This document shows positions 33,096 through 40,490 of a DNA stretch of 64,000 nucleotides, in pieces. Each line of letters starts with the position of its first letter. The stretch's first letter is position 1. The DNA is from Streptomyces sp. NBC_00287. Its GTDB lineage: Bacteria > Actinomycetota > Actinomycetes > Streptomycetales > Streptomycetaceae. The translations under genes were made by a program, and so were the position numbers. Below the pieces are notes generated by a model. It made no database searches, was not told where the DNA came from, and was given only the letters and a program-made list of their open reading frames with translations. The stretch is taken from positions 7,564,001-7,628,000 of the forward strand of contig NZ_CP108053.1 in the NCBI RefSeq assembly GCF_036173105.1, written 5' to 3'.

Positions 33096-34307
33096 TCAGA
33101 ACCCGGGTCCGCCCGCGTCCCGTGCCGCGAACTCGCGGGCCGGCAGCACCCGTACGCTCACCTGTCGGCGCAGTTGCGACGGGAGCCCGGCGCGGGCGGC
33201 GGCCGGGAGCAGGACCAGGTCGTCCTGGTGCACCACCTCCCGGCCCGAACGGCCGCGCAGCAGCGACAGTTCCTGGAAGGCGAGCGAGGCAAGGCCGCGG
33301 GCGACCACCTGGCCCTCCTCGTCGAGGAGTTCCACCGGATCGCCCGCCACGAACTGACCCGCGACGCGGGTCACCCCCGTCGCGGGCAGCGCGCCACGGC
33401 CCTGCACAAGGGCGTTCACCGCGTCCGCGGTGAGCTGGACCGTGCCGCGCGGGCTGCTGGCGTGCTCCAGCCACAGCAGATGGTCGGAGTTGCGGTCACC
33501 CGTGCGGTGGAAGAGCGTGCCCGTCTCCCGGCCGGCCAGCGCGTCGGCGGCATGCCGGGCGGCGGTCAGGACCACCGGGACCCCCGCCCCGGTCGCGATC
33601 CGCGCCGCCTCCACCTTGGTCTTCATACCGCCGGTGCCGACGCCCGACCCCGCGCCGCCCAACTCCACGTCCGCCAGGTCCTGTTGGCCGTGGATGTCCT
33701 TCAGCCGCTGCGCCCCGGGCCGCCGGGGGTCGCCGTCGTACAGGCCGTCGATGTCGGACAGCAGCACCAGCAGATCGGCGCGGACGAGGTGGGAGACCAG
33801 CGCGGCGAGCCGGTCGTTGTCGCCGAAGCGGATCTCCGAAGTCGCCACCGTGTCGTTCTCGTTGACGATCGGCACGGCGCCCATGGACAGCACCTTGGCG
33901 AGGGCGCGGTAGGCGTTGCGGTACTGGGCGCGGCGGCCTATGTCGTCGGCGGTCAGCAGGACCTGTCCGACGCGCAGGCCGTAGCGGGCGAAGGAGGCGG
34001 TGTAGCGGGCCACCAGCAGGCCCTGGCCCACACAGGCCGCCGCCTGCTGCCCGGCCAGGTCCTGCGGGCGCTCGGCGAGGCCCAGTGGCGCGAGGCCGGC
34101 GGCGATGGCGCCCGAGGAGACGAGCACGATCTCGGTGCCGGTGGCGCGGGTGCGCGCGAGGACGTCGACGAGGGCGTCCACGCGGTCCGAGTCCAGACCG
34201 CCGACAGCGGTCGTCAGCGAGGACGAACCCACCTTCACCACGATCCGCCGCGCCCTCAGCACATCGGGCCGCAGGCCCTCAGCAGTAGTGGTCGGGTGCC
34301 CGGTCAT
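33096..34307 (-). CDS. proB: Glutamate 5-kinase
   Basis: A 403-residue ProB, the committed and feedback-regulated step of proline synthesis (ATP plus glutamate gives gamma-glutamyl phosphate). The kinase domain begins RIVVKVGSSSLTTAVGGLDS and includes VLVSSGAIAAGLAPLGL, VPIVNENDTVATSEIRFGDN and DIDGLYDGDPR. GTGGMKTKVEAARIATGAG closes the kinase domain. A C-terminal PUA domain is present (GAVNALVQGRGALPATGV-type segment). Its ATG overlaps the stop of the upstream hydrolase by four bases, so it is expressed from the WhiB-hydrolase-proB operon. Confidence 0.96.
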   Translation of the reverse strand: MTGHPTTTAEGLRPDVLRARRIVVKVGSSSLTTAVGGLDSDRVDALVDVLARTRATGTEIVLVSSGAIAAGLAPLGLAERPQDLAGQQAAACVGQGLLVARYTASFARYGLRVGQVLLTADDIGRRAQYRNAYRALAKVLSMGAVPIVNENDTVATSEIRFGDNDRLAALVSHLVRADLLVLLSDIDGLYDGDPRRPGAQRLKDIHGQQDLADVELGGAGSGVGTGGMKTKVEAARIATGAGVPVVLTAARHAADALAGRETGTLFHRTGDRNSDHLLWLEHASSPRGTVQLTADAVNALVQGRGALPATGVTRVAGQFVAGDPVELLDEEGQVVARGLASLAFQELSLLRGRSGREVVHQDDLVLLPAAARAGLPSQLRRQVSVRVLPAREFAARDAGGPGF

Positions 34308-35314
34308 CGTTCCGCTCCCGTTCCGAGGGCGAGTTCCCGAGGCTCACTCGGGGCTGGCTCGCGTCGGTCTCGTAGGTCGCGCAAGAGCGCGTGCACGGTC
34401 TCCACAACCAGCACGGGGCGCTCGTACGGCAGGTCATGGCCCTGTTTCGGCACGGTGTGCAGGGTCGCCCCCGGGATGTCGTCGGCCAGGCGCAGGGCCT
34501 GGGCGGGTGGTGTGTAGCTGTCCAGGGCGCCGACGAGGATCCGGGTCGGCACCCGGCCGAGCGCGCCGAGGCGCCCCGCGCAGTCGTGGGTGGTCAGCGC
34601 GGCGAAGAACTCGGCGACGGTCAGCGGCGGGATGGCGCGCAGCGCGTGCGCGTCGGCCCGGACGATGTCGGTCCCCGGGCTCCGCCCGAACAGGGCGTGC
34701 CAGATCGGGGCGGTGGAGGGGTGGGACAGCGGTCCGGTGAGCAGCCGGTGTACGGCCTTCGCCCAGCCCGGCGAGCGCAACAGGCCGTCGGCGACCAGCC
34801 GTTCGGCGTGCGCCCGCCGTTGCGCGGCCCGGTCCTGGGGCACGAAGGGAACCGCGCCCACGTCCTCCACACAGGTCGAGAACAGGGCGGCCCCGGACAC
34901 CCAGGGCCCGAACAACTCGGGCCGGGCAGCGGCGAGTTGCTGTACGGCCATCCCTCCCATGGAGTGACCGACGAGCAGCACGGGTCCGTCCTCCGGCGCG
35001 GTCGCCCTTTGCAGTACGAGATCCAGGTCCCGCCCGAGCAACGCCATGTCCAACGGCGCCTGCCCCCGCGTCGACCGACCGTGCCCGCGCTGGTCGTAAC
35101 TCACCGCCCGCAGCGCGGGAAACCCGGGCCGTGGCCGCGTCAACGCCTCGATGTGCGGCCGCCATTCGAGCGCCGACATGGTCCACCCGTGCGACAGCAC
35201 GACGGTGGCCTCGGCGTCCGGGGACCCATGCGCGTATACGACGATCTCGGCGCCGTCCTCCGTGACGACGGTCCCGGCGAGCCGCCGGTCCTGCACCGTC
35301 CGCATGCCACTCAT
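34304..35314 (-). CDS. Alpha/beta hydrolase
   Basis: A 336-residue cytoplasmic alpha/beta-hydrolase. It has the oxyanion-hole motif SHGWTMSALEW, the GHGRS turn, the nucleophile elbow GHSMGGMAVQQL, an acid in ILVGALDSYTPP and the catalytic His in VPKQGHDLPYERP. There is no signal peptide. The substrate cannot be deduced. It is sandwiched by four-base ATGA overlaps between the WhiB-like gene upstream and proB downstream, so it is co-translated with both. Confidence 0.9.
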   Translation of the reverse strand: MSGMRTVQDRRLAGTVVTEDGAEIVVYAHGSPDAEATVVLSHGWTMSALEWRPHIEALTRPRPGFPALRAVSYDQRGHGRSTRGQAPLDMALLGRDLDLVLQRATAPEDGPVLLVGHSMGGMAVQQLAAARPELFGPWVSGAALFSTCVEDVGAVPFVPQDRAAQRRAHAERLVADGLLRSPGWAKAVHRLLTGPLSHPSTAPIWHALFGRSPGTDIVRADAHALRAIPPLTVAEFFAALTTHDCAGRLGALGRVPTRILVGALDSYTPPAQALRLADDIPGATLHTVPKQGHDLPYERPVLVVETVHALLRDLRDRREPAPSEPRELALGTGAER

Positions 35315-37359
35315 GACGCCCCTCGCCCACTGACTCCGGTCCCCGGAACGGGCCTGATGGTGATGGTGATCCGGGGACTGCCCGGGGCGACGAAGGTGCG
35401 CGCGGAACTGTTGGTGAGGGTGACCCGGGGCCGGGTGGGCAGACGACGCGCCATGGGCGCAAGACGGACCCGGGTACGGTCAGCACCGACCGCCCCCGAA
35501 CCGCGCCGCGCCACGAAGGCGAGCGACTCCGGCGCACACTCCGCGGTCGGCGACCCTGCCGGTTCCCCAACCCCAGGCGGAACTTGGAGCCGCTGCGACC
35601 GCTCCGCCGCAAGCGGCGCCGACGTATGGCCGCCGGCCGCCCCTGGCTTGTCAGCCGCGACCGGCGCGCCACCCATCCTCGACCGGTCAGCCGCGAGTGG
35701 CGTCGGCGTTCGGCTGCGTCCCGCCCCTGGCTTGTCAGCCGGGACCGGCGCGCGGCCCATCCCCGGTTGGTCAGCTGCAAGTGGCGTCGGCGTTCGGCTG
35801 CGTCCCGCCCCTGGCTTGTCAGCCGGGACCGGCGCGCGGCCCATCCCCGGTTGGTCAGCTGCAAGTGGCGCCGCCGTTCGGCTGCGTCCCGCCCCTGGCT
35901 TGTCAGCCGGGACCGGCGCGCGGCCCATCCCCGGTTGGTCAGCTGCAAGTGGCGCCGCCGTTCGGCTGCGTCCCGCCCCTGGCTTGTCAGCCGGGACCGG
36001 CGCGCGGCCCATCCCCGGTTGGTCAGCTGCAAGTGGCGCCGCCGTTCGGCTGCGTCCCGCCCCTGGCTTGTCAGCCGGGACCGGCGCGCGGCCCATCCCC
36101 GGTTGGTCAGCTGCAAGTGGCGCCGCCGTTCGGCTGCGTCCCGCCCCTGGCTTGTCAGCCGGGACCGGCGCGCGGCCCATCCCCGGTTGGTCAGCTGCAA
36201 GTGGCGCCGCCGTTCGGCTGCGTCCCGCCCCTGGCTTGTCAGCCGGGACCGGCGCGCGGCCCATCCCCGGTTGGTCAGCTGCAAGTGGCGCCGCCGTTCG
36301 GCTGCGTCCCGCCCCCGGCCTGTCGGCCGCGACCGGCGCGCCACCCATCCTCGACCGGCCAGCCGCGAGCGGCGCCGGCGTTCGGCCGCCGTCCGCCCCT
36401 GGCTTGTCAGCCGGGAGTGGCGCGCGGCCCATCCCTGGTCGGCCAGCCGCGAGCGGTCCCGACGTTCGGCCGCCGCCCGCCCCCCGTCGGTCAGCCGCAA
36501 CTGGCGCCGGCGTTCGGCTGCCGCCCATCCCCGGTCGGCCAGCCGCGAGCGGCCCCGGCGTGCCGCTGCCACTCACCCCCCGTCGGTCAGCCGCAAGCGC
36601 CCCCGGCGTACGGCCGCCACCTACCCCCGCTCCCCGCCTCTCACCCGCAACCGGCACCCCCCGCCGATCCGCGGGCACCGGCCCCGCCGGATGCCCCCCG
36701 CCGGTCGGAAGTTGAGGCCGTTTCGGGGTCGCGCTCCGCACGCCGTACCCGGTCAGCGGCGTTCGGCCCAGGGCCGTCACGCCGCCGCGTATCTCGGGGC
36801 GTTCGACGCCGACCACCCCCTGCCCACTCCCGCCGGACCGCCGTACCCGCTTTCTCGGCGCCCGGGGATTCGGCATGCCGCTCACCGGGCCGCGGGTGCA
36901 CGAGGACGCCAACTCGGCTAGCTGCCAGGCCTGTTGGACCTGGCCGAAGCTGACGCCGAGGGCGCCCGCGATACGGCGCGGGGTCCAGCCGTGGCGGCGC
37001 AGGTACCACACGTACGCGGGCCGTTCCCGGGGCGACGCGCTCAGCCTGCGCCCGCCGCCCGCGAGGTACGCGGCCAGCTCCGCTGCCGTCGACTCCAACG
37101 TGCTGGCGATACGCAGCAGTTCACGCCGTTCCCGCGCGTTGAACCCGCCCCAGATCCCGGCACCCTCGTCGCGGACCAGAGCCTCGCGCAGACACTCCCG
37201 GGCCACCGGGCAGCGTCCGCACAGGCGCTTGGCGATGGCCTCCCGGTCGAGGCCGCCGGAGGCTCCGGGGAGCGGGAAGAAGATCTCGGGGTCGGTATCG
37301 CGGCAGGCAGCGCGTTCGGTCCAGGGGTCGGGGTCCGCGTGGTGCGGTGGTGCGTGCAT
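35311..37359 (-). CDS. WhiB-family regulator with HTH segment and a long tandem-repeat C-terminus
   Basis: A 682-residue protein, whereas WhiB-like proteins usually have 80-130 residues. The WhiB domain (1-80) has the four [4Fe-4S] cysteines Cys19, Cys47, Cys50 and Cys56 (CRDTDPEIFF; CGRCPVAREC) and the GIWGG turn. A helix-turn-helix-like segment follows (WTPRRIAGALGVSFGQVQQA). Residues about 200-590 are Pro/Gly/Ala/Arg-rich repeats, with seven near-identical 28-residue units (PLAADQPGMGRAPVPADKPG, then AGRSRT). A basic C-terminus (RPRVTLTNSSARTFVAPGSP) follows. ATG 37359 is chosen because it gives the normal WhiB N-terminus and has GAGAAAGG upstream. It overlaps the next gene by four bases. 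The iron-sulfur sensor and DNA-binding parts look intact; the repeat is probably disordered. Confidence 0.88.
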   Translation of the reverse strand: MHAPPHHADPDPWTERAACRDTDPEIFFPLPGASGGLDREAIAKRLCGRCPVARECLREALVRDEGAGIWGGFNARERRELLRIASTLESTAAELAAYLAGGGRRLSASPRERPAYVWYLRRHGWTPRRIAGALGVSFGQVQQAWQLAELASSCTRGPVSGMPNPRAPRKRVRRSGGSGQGVVGVERPEIRGGVTALGRTPLTGYGVRSATPKRPQLPTGGGHPAGPVPADRRGVPVAGERRGAGVGGGRTPGALAADRRGVSGSGTPGPLAAGRPGMGGSRTPAPVAADRRGAGGGRTSGPLAAGRPGMGRAPLPADKPGADGGRTPAPLAAGRSRMGGAPVAADRPGAGRSRTAAPLAADQPGMGRAPVPADKPGAGRSRTAAPLAADQPGMGRAPVPADKPGAGRSRTAAPLAADQPGMGRAPVPADKPGAGRSRTAAPLAADQPGMGRAPVPADKPGAGRSRTAAPLAADQPGMGRAPVPADKPGAGRSRTAAPLAADQPGMGRAPVPADKPGAGRSRTPTPLAADQPGMGRAPVPADKPGAGRSRTPTPLAADRSRMGGAPVAADKPGAAGGHTSAPLAAERSQRLQVPPGVGEPAGSPTAECAPESLAFVARRGSGAVGADRTRVRLAPMARRLPTRPRVTLTNSSARTFVAPGSPRITITIRPVPGTGVSGRGAS
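35701..36315. repeat. 84-bp tandem repeat array (about 7.3 copies) inside the WhiB-like gene
   Basis: The marker TTGGTCAGCTGCAAGTGG recurs exactly every 84 bases at 35767, 35851, 35935, 36019, 36103, 36187 and 36271. Units are identical apart from one or two positions (GCGTCGGCG versus GCGCCGCCG). More diverged copies extend on both sides (about 35620-35700 and 36316-36640). Because 84 is a multiple of three, all six frames stay open, producing long spurious frames. Confidence 0.95.
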
Positions 37360-37781
37360 GGCGGTCGGCCCTTTCTCGGTGTGATCCCGGTGGCCGGTGC
37401 TCTTGGCTGTCCTCCCGGATTGAATTCCATGCGCGTTGAATTTCGCTCTAGTTGTAGTCAACTCCCCTCTCATACCGTGATGTTCAGAGGCCGACCCTGA
37501 GGCTCACTCGGGAACACGGGGAGCCTCGGAGGCAAGTTTCTGGATCGTCGTGTGCCGGTGCGGGCTGCGCTGTTCGATGCGCGCTCGTCATTTCCGCCCG
37601 GCACAGCGCCCGCGAGGTAAAGCACCGTCAGACACCGGGGGGAGTGTTCGGCATGCGCAGATTCTCACGACGAGAGCAAAAGCCCGGCGGCGGCTGCGAC
37701 GTCGCCCGGGCGCCAGACCACCGGGCCGGACGTGGTCGGTGCTCGTTCCTTCCGCAAGCAAGCCACCGCTTTGGAGGCGTC
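37360..37781. other. Divergent intergenic region between WhiB-like gene and type III PKS
   Basis: No gene is supported. The WhiB-proximal part contains its RBS and an AT-richer promoter-like area (37425-37475, with GTTGAATTTCGCTCTAGTTG). A near-palindrome GTTGTAGTCAAC lies at 37452-37463 and might bind a regulator. The PKS-proximal part contains only weak upstream frames. GGAGG at 37773-37777 is the PKS ribosome-binding site. Confidence 0.5.
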
Positions 37782-38843
37782 GTGCCAGTCGTCATTGCTC
37801 CAGCTGTCTCCCTGCCCGTCCACCAGGTCACCACGGACGAAGTCCTGGAACGCATCGCACAGATGTACCCGGATCACCCACAACTCGACCGCGTCTTCGA
37901 CGTCATCGGCGCCACGACCGTACGGACGCGCTGGTACACCCGCCCCCTGGCCGAGCAGTTCGGGAACCACGGCACGCTCGCCGAGCGCACCCGCGAGCAC
38001 TTGCGGGACTGTCTGGACCTCGCGGAGCGAGCGGCACGCGCGAGTCTGCGAGAGGCCGGTCTGGCGCCGGAGCAGATCACCGCCCTGGTGGTGACGAGCG
38101 CAACCGGACACTCCATGCCCGGGCTCGACGTCAAGCTCGTGGAGCGGCTGGGGCTGTCACCTTCGATACGGCGTATACCCGTGACCCAAATGGCCTGCGG
38201 CGGAGGGTCGTTCGCGATCTCGATGGCCGCGGAGTTGGTGGTCGCACGGCCGGAGGCCAAGGTGCTTGTGGTGTGCGCCGACGTTTTCAGCCACTACCTG
38301 CACGAGGGTGACACCGGAATGGACGGGATGATCTTCAAGGCGCTGCTCGGCGACGCGGCCGGAGCCTGTGTTGTCCGCGACCGTTCGAACGGGCGGCACA
38401 TGGAGATCGTCAATTCGTTCAACTGCATGGATGTCACCGCTTGTGACGTGGTGGGCACCTACGTGGACAACGACGGGCTGCACACGCGCAACTCCCCGAA
38501 GCTGATGGGTGTGATCCGTGGCCTCCTCCCGGGGCTGAGGGAGTGGCTGGAGCACAACGCGCCCGCCGACAGTGACGGCAAGCCGGAGTTCATCGTCTCC
38601 CACACCGGCAGCCCGAGGGTCCTGGAGTGCTTCATCGAGGGTCTCGAATGTGCGCCGGAGCTCTTCGATCCGGCCCGCGACTCCCTGAGTGAACTGGGGA
38701 ATCTGGGCTCTGTCTCACTGCTGGACGGGCTGGAGCGCACCTTCGCCAAGCCGCCCGAGTCGGGGGCGCACGGTGTCATCCTCGGTATCGGACCCGGGAT
38801 CTTCATCACCGCAGTGAAGGCCATCTGGTGGGACGAGGTGTGA
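37782..38843 (+). CDS. Type III polyketide synthase (chalcone/stilbene synthase superfamily), divergent
   Basis: A 353-residue homodimeric ketosynthase that would extend an acyl-CoA starter with malonyl-CoA. The catalytic triad is placed as expected: Cys139 in VTQMACGGGSFAIS, His274 in SHTGSPRVLECF, Asn307 in LGNLGSVSLLD. Several surrounding motifs deviate from RppA and germicidin synthase. The usual GCxxGG is ACGGG, the usual HPGGP is HTGSP, and the N-terminus lacks the THxGxP segment. It may be a distinct subgroup. GTG 37782 is chosen from GGAGG 4 bases upstream and normal family length. A terminator follows. It is separated from the oxidase/methyltransferase operon only by two TetR genes, so a shared pathway is plausible. 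Confidence 0.85.
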   Translation: MPVVIAPAVSLPVHQVTTDEVLERIAQMYPDHPQLDRVFDVIGATTVRTRWYTRPLAEQFGNHGTLAERTREHLRDCLDLAERAARASLREAGLAPEQITALVVTSATGHSMPGLDVKLVERLGLSPSIRRIPVTQMACGGGSFAISMAAELVVARPEAKVLVVCADVFSHYLHEGDTGMDGMIFKALLGDAAGACVVRDRSNGRHMEIVNSFNCMDVTACDVVGTYVDNDGLHTRNSPKLMGVIRGLLPGLREWLEHNAPADSDGKPEFIVSHTGSPRVLECFIEGLECAPELFDPARDSLSELGNLGSVSLLDGLERTFAKPPESGAHGVILGIGPGIFITAVKAIWWDEV

Positions 38844-38871
38844 CTCCCTGACACCGGGGGTTCCGGTACTT

Positions 38872-38906
38872 CAGGCGGGCAGGACCGTCCCGGTCCTGCC
38901 CGCCTG
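38872..38906. terminator. Strong hairpin after the type III PKS gene
   Basis: CAGGCGGGCAGGACCG (38872-38887) and CGGTCCTGCCCGCCTG (38891-38906) form a perfect 16-bp stem with a 3-base loop between the convergent PKS and TetR genes. Confidence 0.88.
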
Positions 38907-38950
38907 TCGCCGATGGCGCGTCGTTCGCTGTGCGCGTGCCGGGGTGCGGC

Positions 38951-39667
38951 TCAGCCCTCGTCGGGCTCGTCCTCCTCGTCGCGCCGCTGCAGTTCGGCGG
39001 ACAGGCGCAGTTCCAGGGCCGGCATCACCCAGGCCATGAACTCGGGGAACTCCATGTCCGCCAGCGGCTGGACCCGGAGCACGTAGCGCAGGATGGCCAG
39101 CCCGGCGAGGTGGCCCGAGGCCAGGGCCGTACGGGTCTCGGCGTCCGGCATCCCCTTGTAACCCGACGCGTTCGCCCAGGCTTTGATGCTTTTCTCGATG
39201 CGGTGCTTGAGGACCTCTGAGGTGGCGCCGTCGGCGAGCCCCGCCCGGTAGATGGCCGTCATGGCGTAACGCGTCTTCTCGTTCTCCCAGAACCTGAAGT
39301 ACGTCGTGGCGAGCCAGGCGGCCTGTGAGGTGGTGGACTCCGCCAGGGGCGCCTCTCCGACAGCCGACGAGACGCTGAGGGTCGAGTTGACCGCAGCGTC
39401 GAACACGCCTTCCTTGTTGGTGAAGAAGTGGTGCACCAGAGCCGGATCCACCCCGGCGTTCTCGGCGATGGCGCGGATCGTGGTGCGGGCGTAGCCGCGC
39501 TCGGCGAACAGATGCAGGGCTGATTGTAGGATCTGGTCCCGGGTGCCGCTCTCGCCCGGGCGGCGTCCACTGCGGGCCCGCTTCGGCCGACTTCCTCGTG
39601 CGGCCGGGGCGTCGGACCGGTCGGGGTCAGATGCGGAAGCGGAAGCGTCTGTGCGCCTGGATTTCAT
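38951..39667 (-). CDS. TetR family transcriptional regulator (1)
   Basis: A 238-residue TetR regulator. After a long basic, disordered N-terminal tail (about 45 residues rich in Arg, Ser, Asp) comes the DNA-binding helix-turn-helix: TRDQILQSALHLFAERGYAR, then TTIRAIAENAGVDPALVHHF. The C-terminal ligand domain resembles the TetR_C group found in the second regulator next door (LAGLAILRYVLRVQPLADM). A perfect 16-bp palindrome 42 bases upstream is a probable autoregulatory operator. It is convergent with the type III PKS. Confidence 0.9.
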   Translation of the reverse strand: MKSRRTDASASASDPDRSDAPAARGSRPKRARSGRRPGESGTRDQILQSALHLFAERGYARTTIRAIAENAGVDPALVHHFFTNKEGVFDAAVNSTLSVSSAVGEAPLAESTTSQAAWLATTYFRFWENEKTRYAMTAIYRAGLADGATSEVLKHRIEKSIKAWANASGYKGMPDAETRTALASGHLAGLAILRYVLRVQPLADMEFPEFMAWVMPALELRLSAELQRRDEEDEPDEG

Positions 39668-39708
39668 CAGCTCACTGCACTCTGGGTGGGGAATTCTGGA
39701 ACAGTTAA

Positions 39709-39724
39709 TTCACTGTACAGTGAA
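39709..39724. promoter_or_regulatory. 16-bp perfect palindrome, TetR operator candidate
   Basis: TTCACTGTACAGTGAA is fully self-complementary and lies in an AT-rich stretch between the two TetR genes, 42 bases upstream of the first TetR start. Length and position suit a TetR dimer site. Confidence 0.75.
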
Positions 39725-39802
39725 AATATCTTATCAGGTGAGACGCCCTGAGGCCATGAACATGCGGAGTCTTGGGTTCTTCCTTACTCTGACCGCATTT
39801 GT

Positions 39803-40372
39803 TCACTCCGCCGCCAGCACCGTCCGCAGCGAAGGCGCCACCAGATCGGCCAGCGCCGCCACCGGCAGATCGGCGATCGGCCGCAGCCGCAGGACGTACC
39901 GGGTGAACGCCACGCCCAGCAGTTGAGCCGCGAGTATCCCGCTGCACGCGGCCGCGCGCTCCGCCCCGAGGGCGCCGCGCAGACTGCTGGTGAACTGCTC
40001 GTGCAGCATCTGCCGCAGATGCTCCGCCGCCCGCTCGTTGGTCGCCGCGCTGCGCAGCAGCAGCCGCATCGAGCCCTCGTCGAGGTCGTCCTCCCACGGC
40101 GCGAGGAAATGCGTGATCAACGCGTGCGGCAGCAACTCCGGGGGCGTGCCCGTGAGGTCCGGTAAATGCAGATCGACGTCGAGCGCCGCGTCGAAGAGCT
40201 GCTCCTTGCTGCCGAAGTACCGCATGACCATGGACGGGTCGATGGAGGCGGTGGCCGCAATGGCTCTTATCGTCGACCGCTGGTACCCGTCGGCGGCGAA
40301 GTGCATCCGAGCCGCCCGCAGTATGGCCTCGCGGGTCCGCTGGGAACGCGCCGACATCAACTGCTGTGCCAT
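39803..40372 (-). CDS. TetR family transcriptional regulator (2)
   Basis: A 189-residue TetR regulator with the HTH SQRTREAILRAARMHFAADG, then STIRAIAATASIDPSMVMRY, followed by FGSKEQLF. Its C-terminal domain shares the ending LLGVAFTRYVLRLRPIADL with the neighbouring TetR, suggesting the two are paralogues. ATG 40372 has AGAAAGG upstream; an in-frame ATG at 40405 lacks one. It lies 118 bases downstream of the FAD monooxygenase in the same direction and could be co-transcribed with that operon as its regulator. Confidence 0.9.
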   Translation of the reverse strand: MAQQLMSARSQRTREAILRAARMHFAADGYQRSTIRAIAATASIDPSMVMRYFGSKEQLFDAALDVDLHLPDLTGTPPELLPHALITHFLAPWEDDLDEGSMRLLLRSAATNERAAEHLRQMLHEQFTSSLRGALGAERAAACSGILAAQLLGVAFTRYVLRLRPIADLPVAALADLVAPSLRTVLAAE

Positions 40373-40490
40373 GGCGACGTGCCTTTCTGCATCTGGTCCG
40401 CGCACGCCCCCGCGCGACGACGACGCGCCGCGCGGGAGGTAGGTCGAGGCAGGCGGCCGGACTGTGGTGGTCCTCCACGGTGTCCTCTTG

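Noticed and set aside
34391..36953. Plus-strand frames of 380-770 codons across the hydrolase and WhiB-like genes
   Set aside because: They are antisense to real genes. The 84-bp repeat, a multiple of three with no stops in any frame, keeps all frames open.
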